The notes below the pieces were generated by a model. The model saw only the letters and a program-made list of their open reading frames with translations. It searched no databases and was not told where the DNA came from. Positions 20,919-22,143 of a stretch of 22,143 nucleotides of DNA are shown here, piece by piece. Within the stretch, counting starts at the first letter, position 1. Each line of letters starts with the position of its first letter. The DNA comes from Verrucomicrobiota bacterium (lineage in GTDB: Bacteria; Verrucomicrobiota; Verrucomicrobiia; Limisphaerales; JACRJZ01): contig JAKLEJ010000006.1 in the NCBI GenBank assembly GCA_022711695.1, positions 1 through 22,143 of the forward strand. The letters run 5' to 3'. Both the position numbers and the translations under genes were made by a program.

Positions 20919-22143
20919 GTCCTTGGCTGGCATGGTCCGCAGACCTTCCCCGTGGGTGGCAGTGCGTCCCGTTGCGCGCCGTTGCTGACTACACGGTCAG
21001 TAACGTGGACAAAATCCCTGCCGAGGACGAATTGCCGGTGCGCCTCTGCAACTACACCGACGTTTACAACAACGAGTCTATCACCCTTGCCCTGGATTTC
21101 ATGCGCGGGACGGCCACGCCCGCCGAGATTGAGAAGTTTCACCTTCAAGTTGATGACGTCGCAATCACCAAGGATTCCGAATCCTGGGACGACATAGGTG
21201 TTCCCGCCCGCGTTGCCGAGACCGCAGAGGATTTGCTTTGTGGCTATCACCTGGCGATGTTGCGCCCGCGCGCGTCGCGCCTCGATGGCCGCTTTCTGCT
21301 CCGATGCCTTCAGGCGAAGACCATCCGCCTGCACTTTGAAATGGCGGCCAACGGAGTCACGCGGTTTGGCATTCCCAAGGACGAGATCGGCAAACTACCC
21401 CTACCTTTGCCCCCACTCCTCCAGCAGCAGGCCATCGCCAACTACTTGGACCGCGAGACCGCCCGGCTCGATTCACTGGTGGCCGAAAAAGAGCGGCTGC
21501 TTGAGTTGCTGGCCGAGAAGCGCCGCGCCCTCATCACCTGCGCCGTCACGCGCGGCCTCAACCCCGCCGCTCAAATGATGAAAACTGGGGTTGAGTGGCT
21601 GCCGACCGTTCCGCAGAATTGGAGACCCACCAAAATCAGCAGGCTGTTTAGGCAGACCAAGCGCCTTGGATTCCCTCACCTGAGAGTTTTGTCGGTCTAT
21701 CGGGAATACGGCGTGATCGAAAGGTCCACGCGTGATGACAACGCGAACCGCGTTCCCGATGATTTGGCAATCTACCAACTGGTGCAGCCAAACGACCTCG
21801 TAATAAACAAGATGAAGGCTTGGCAAGGCTCGCTGGGTATCTCGGACTTGGAAGGCATCACAAGTGCTGACTACGTTGTTTTCTCCCCAAGCCATCAGGA
21901 GGACTGTCGATTTCTGCACTTCCTGCTACGGAATCAGTTGCTGACGACGGTTTATCTTTCCATGTCGAATGGAATTCGGACAAACCAATGGCGCATTGAA
22001 CCAGATCGCTTCGCGTCGCTGAACCTCTTCCTGCCCCCGCCCGCCGAGCAACGCGCCATCGTTGCCCACATCGCTGCCGAGACGGCCAAAGTGGACGCCT
22101 TGCGCAAAGCGGCCGAATACACCATGGCCCTGCTCAAGGAGCG
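20915..22143 (+). CDS. hsdS: Type I restriction-modification specificity subunit (3' end beyond window)
   Basis: 409 codons are readable without a stop before the right edge. The layout is the classic HsdS one: target recognition domain 1 at about 1-165 ('LCNYTDVYNNESI', 'DDVAITKDSESWDDIGVPA', 'LLCGYHLAMLRP'), central conserved helices at about 165-225 ('LPPLLQQQAIANYLDRETAR', 'LLAEKRRALI'), domain 2 at about 228-370 ('VNDLVINKMKAWQG'-like, 'VYLSMSNGIRTNQWRI'), then the start of the distal conserved helices ('LPPPAEQRAIVAHIAAETAK'). HsdS sets the bipartite DNA target for methylation and restriction. The DNA for domain 2 is about 50-55% GC by hand count, against 65-72% for the conserved helices and hsdM, suggesting recombinational exchange of this domain. 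Only part of the distal helices is missing, so nearly the whole protein is visible. Confidence 0.94.
   Translation, partial: MSPWLAWSADLPRGWQCVPLRAVADYTVSNVDKIPAEDELPVRLCNYTDVYNNESITLALDFMRGTATPAEIEKFHLQVDDVAITKDSESWDDIGVPARVAETAEDLLCGYHLAMLRPRASRLDGRFLLRCLQAKTIRLHFEMAANGVTRFGIPKDEIGKLPLPLPPLLQQQAIANYLDRETARLDSLVAEKERLLELLAEKRRALITCAVTRGLNPAAQMMKTGVEWLPTVPQNWRPTKISRLFRQTKRLGFPHLRVLSVYREYGVIERSTRDDNANRVPDDLAIYQLVQPNDLVINKMKAWQGSLGISDLEGITSADYVVFSPSHQEDCRFLHFLLRNQLLTTVYLSMSNGIRTNQWRIEPDRFASLNLFLPPPAEQRAIVAHIAAETAKVDALRKAAEYTMALLKE

Noticed and set aside
1..22143. CRISPR array, tRNA or rRNA genes
   Set aside because: No regularly spaced repeats of 24-37 bp, no cloverleaf-like segments, and no rRNA-conserved stretches were noticed by eye; a covariance-model search was not possible.

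Overview
The window looks like chromosomal DNA from a high-GC, Gram-negative, LPS-making bacterium, most probably a member of the Verrucomicrobiota (Limisphaerales/Pedosphaerales-like). Reasons: a secreted propeller-type protein ending in the 'GSTNFEAW...RFYRL' tail common in that phylum, a GH38-like DUF5054-type glycosidase, a GH97 glycosidase, a Tat-exported Gfo/Idh/MocA oxidoreductase, and KDO/LPS transport genes with HprK in one operon. The placement is an inference from family content, not from a marker gene.

Layout. 1-577 (-) is the N-terminal part of a secreted GH97 glycosidase that runs off the left edge. 578-2300 is a scarred, lower-GC stretch: an IS21-type IstB fragment (+), a frameshifted secreted beta-propeller gene (-), an ISL3-type transposase tail (+) and three 11-bp tandem repeats. 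2304-5039 (+) is a large secreted GH38-like glycosidase. 5068-6210 (-) is a secreted C39-family cysteine peptidase, divergent from a beta-CASP metallo-beta-lactamase-fold nuclease at 6460-7833 (+). A textbook intrinsic terminator reading leftward lies between them, just upstream of the peptidase gene.

7882-15825 (-) is a compact run of eight genes with gaps of at most 16 bp or 4-bp overlaps: kdsA, kdsC, a multi-module LptA/LptC-like protein, lptB, hprK, slyX, a HEAT-repeat protein and ispE. KdsA and KdsC make KDO, the LptA/C-like protein and LptB belong to the LPS export machine, HprK is a serine kinase/phosphorylase, and IspE makes isoprenoid precursors (needed for undecaprenyl carrier lipid). 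The block reads as an envelope-biogenesis operon with a built-in regulatory kinase.

15938-17407 (+) is the Tat-exported oxidoreductase, convergent with a YeaD-type hexose-6-phosphate mutarotase at 17472-18374 (-). After about 440 bp without a recognisable gene comes a type I restriction-modification pair, hsdM (18816-20918) and hsdS (20915 to beyond the right edge), translationally coupled through an ATGA overlap. hsdR is not in the window. No tRNA, rRNA or CRISPR array was seen.

I do not see a clearly new multi-gene system. The most interesting items are the multi-module periplasmic LPS bridge protein, HprK sitting inside an LPS operon, the terminator hairpin with a possible tiny ORF ahead of the peptidase gene, and the IS-scarred left flank.
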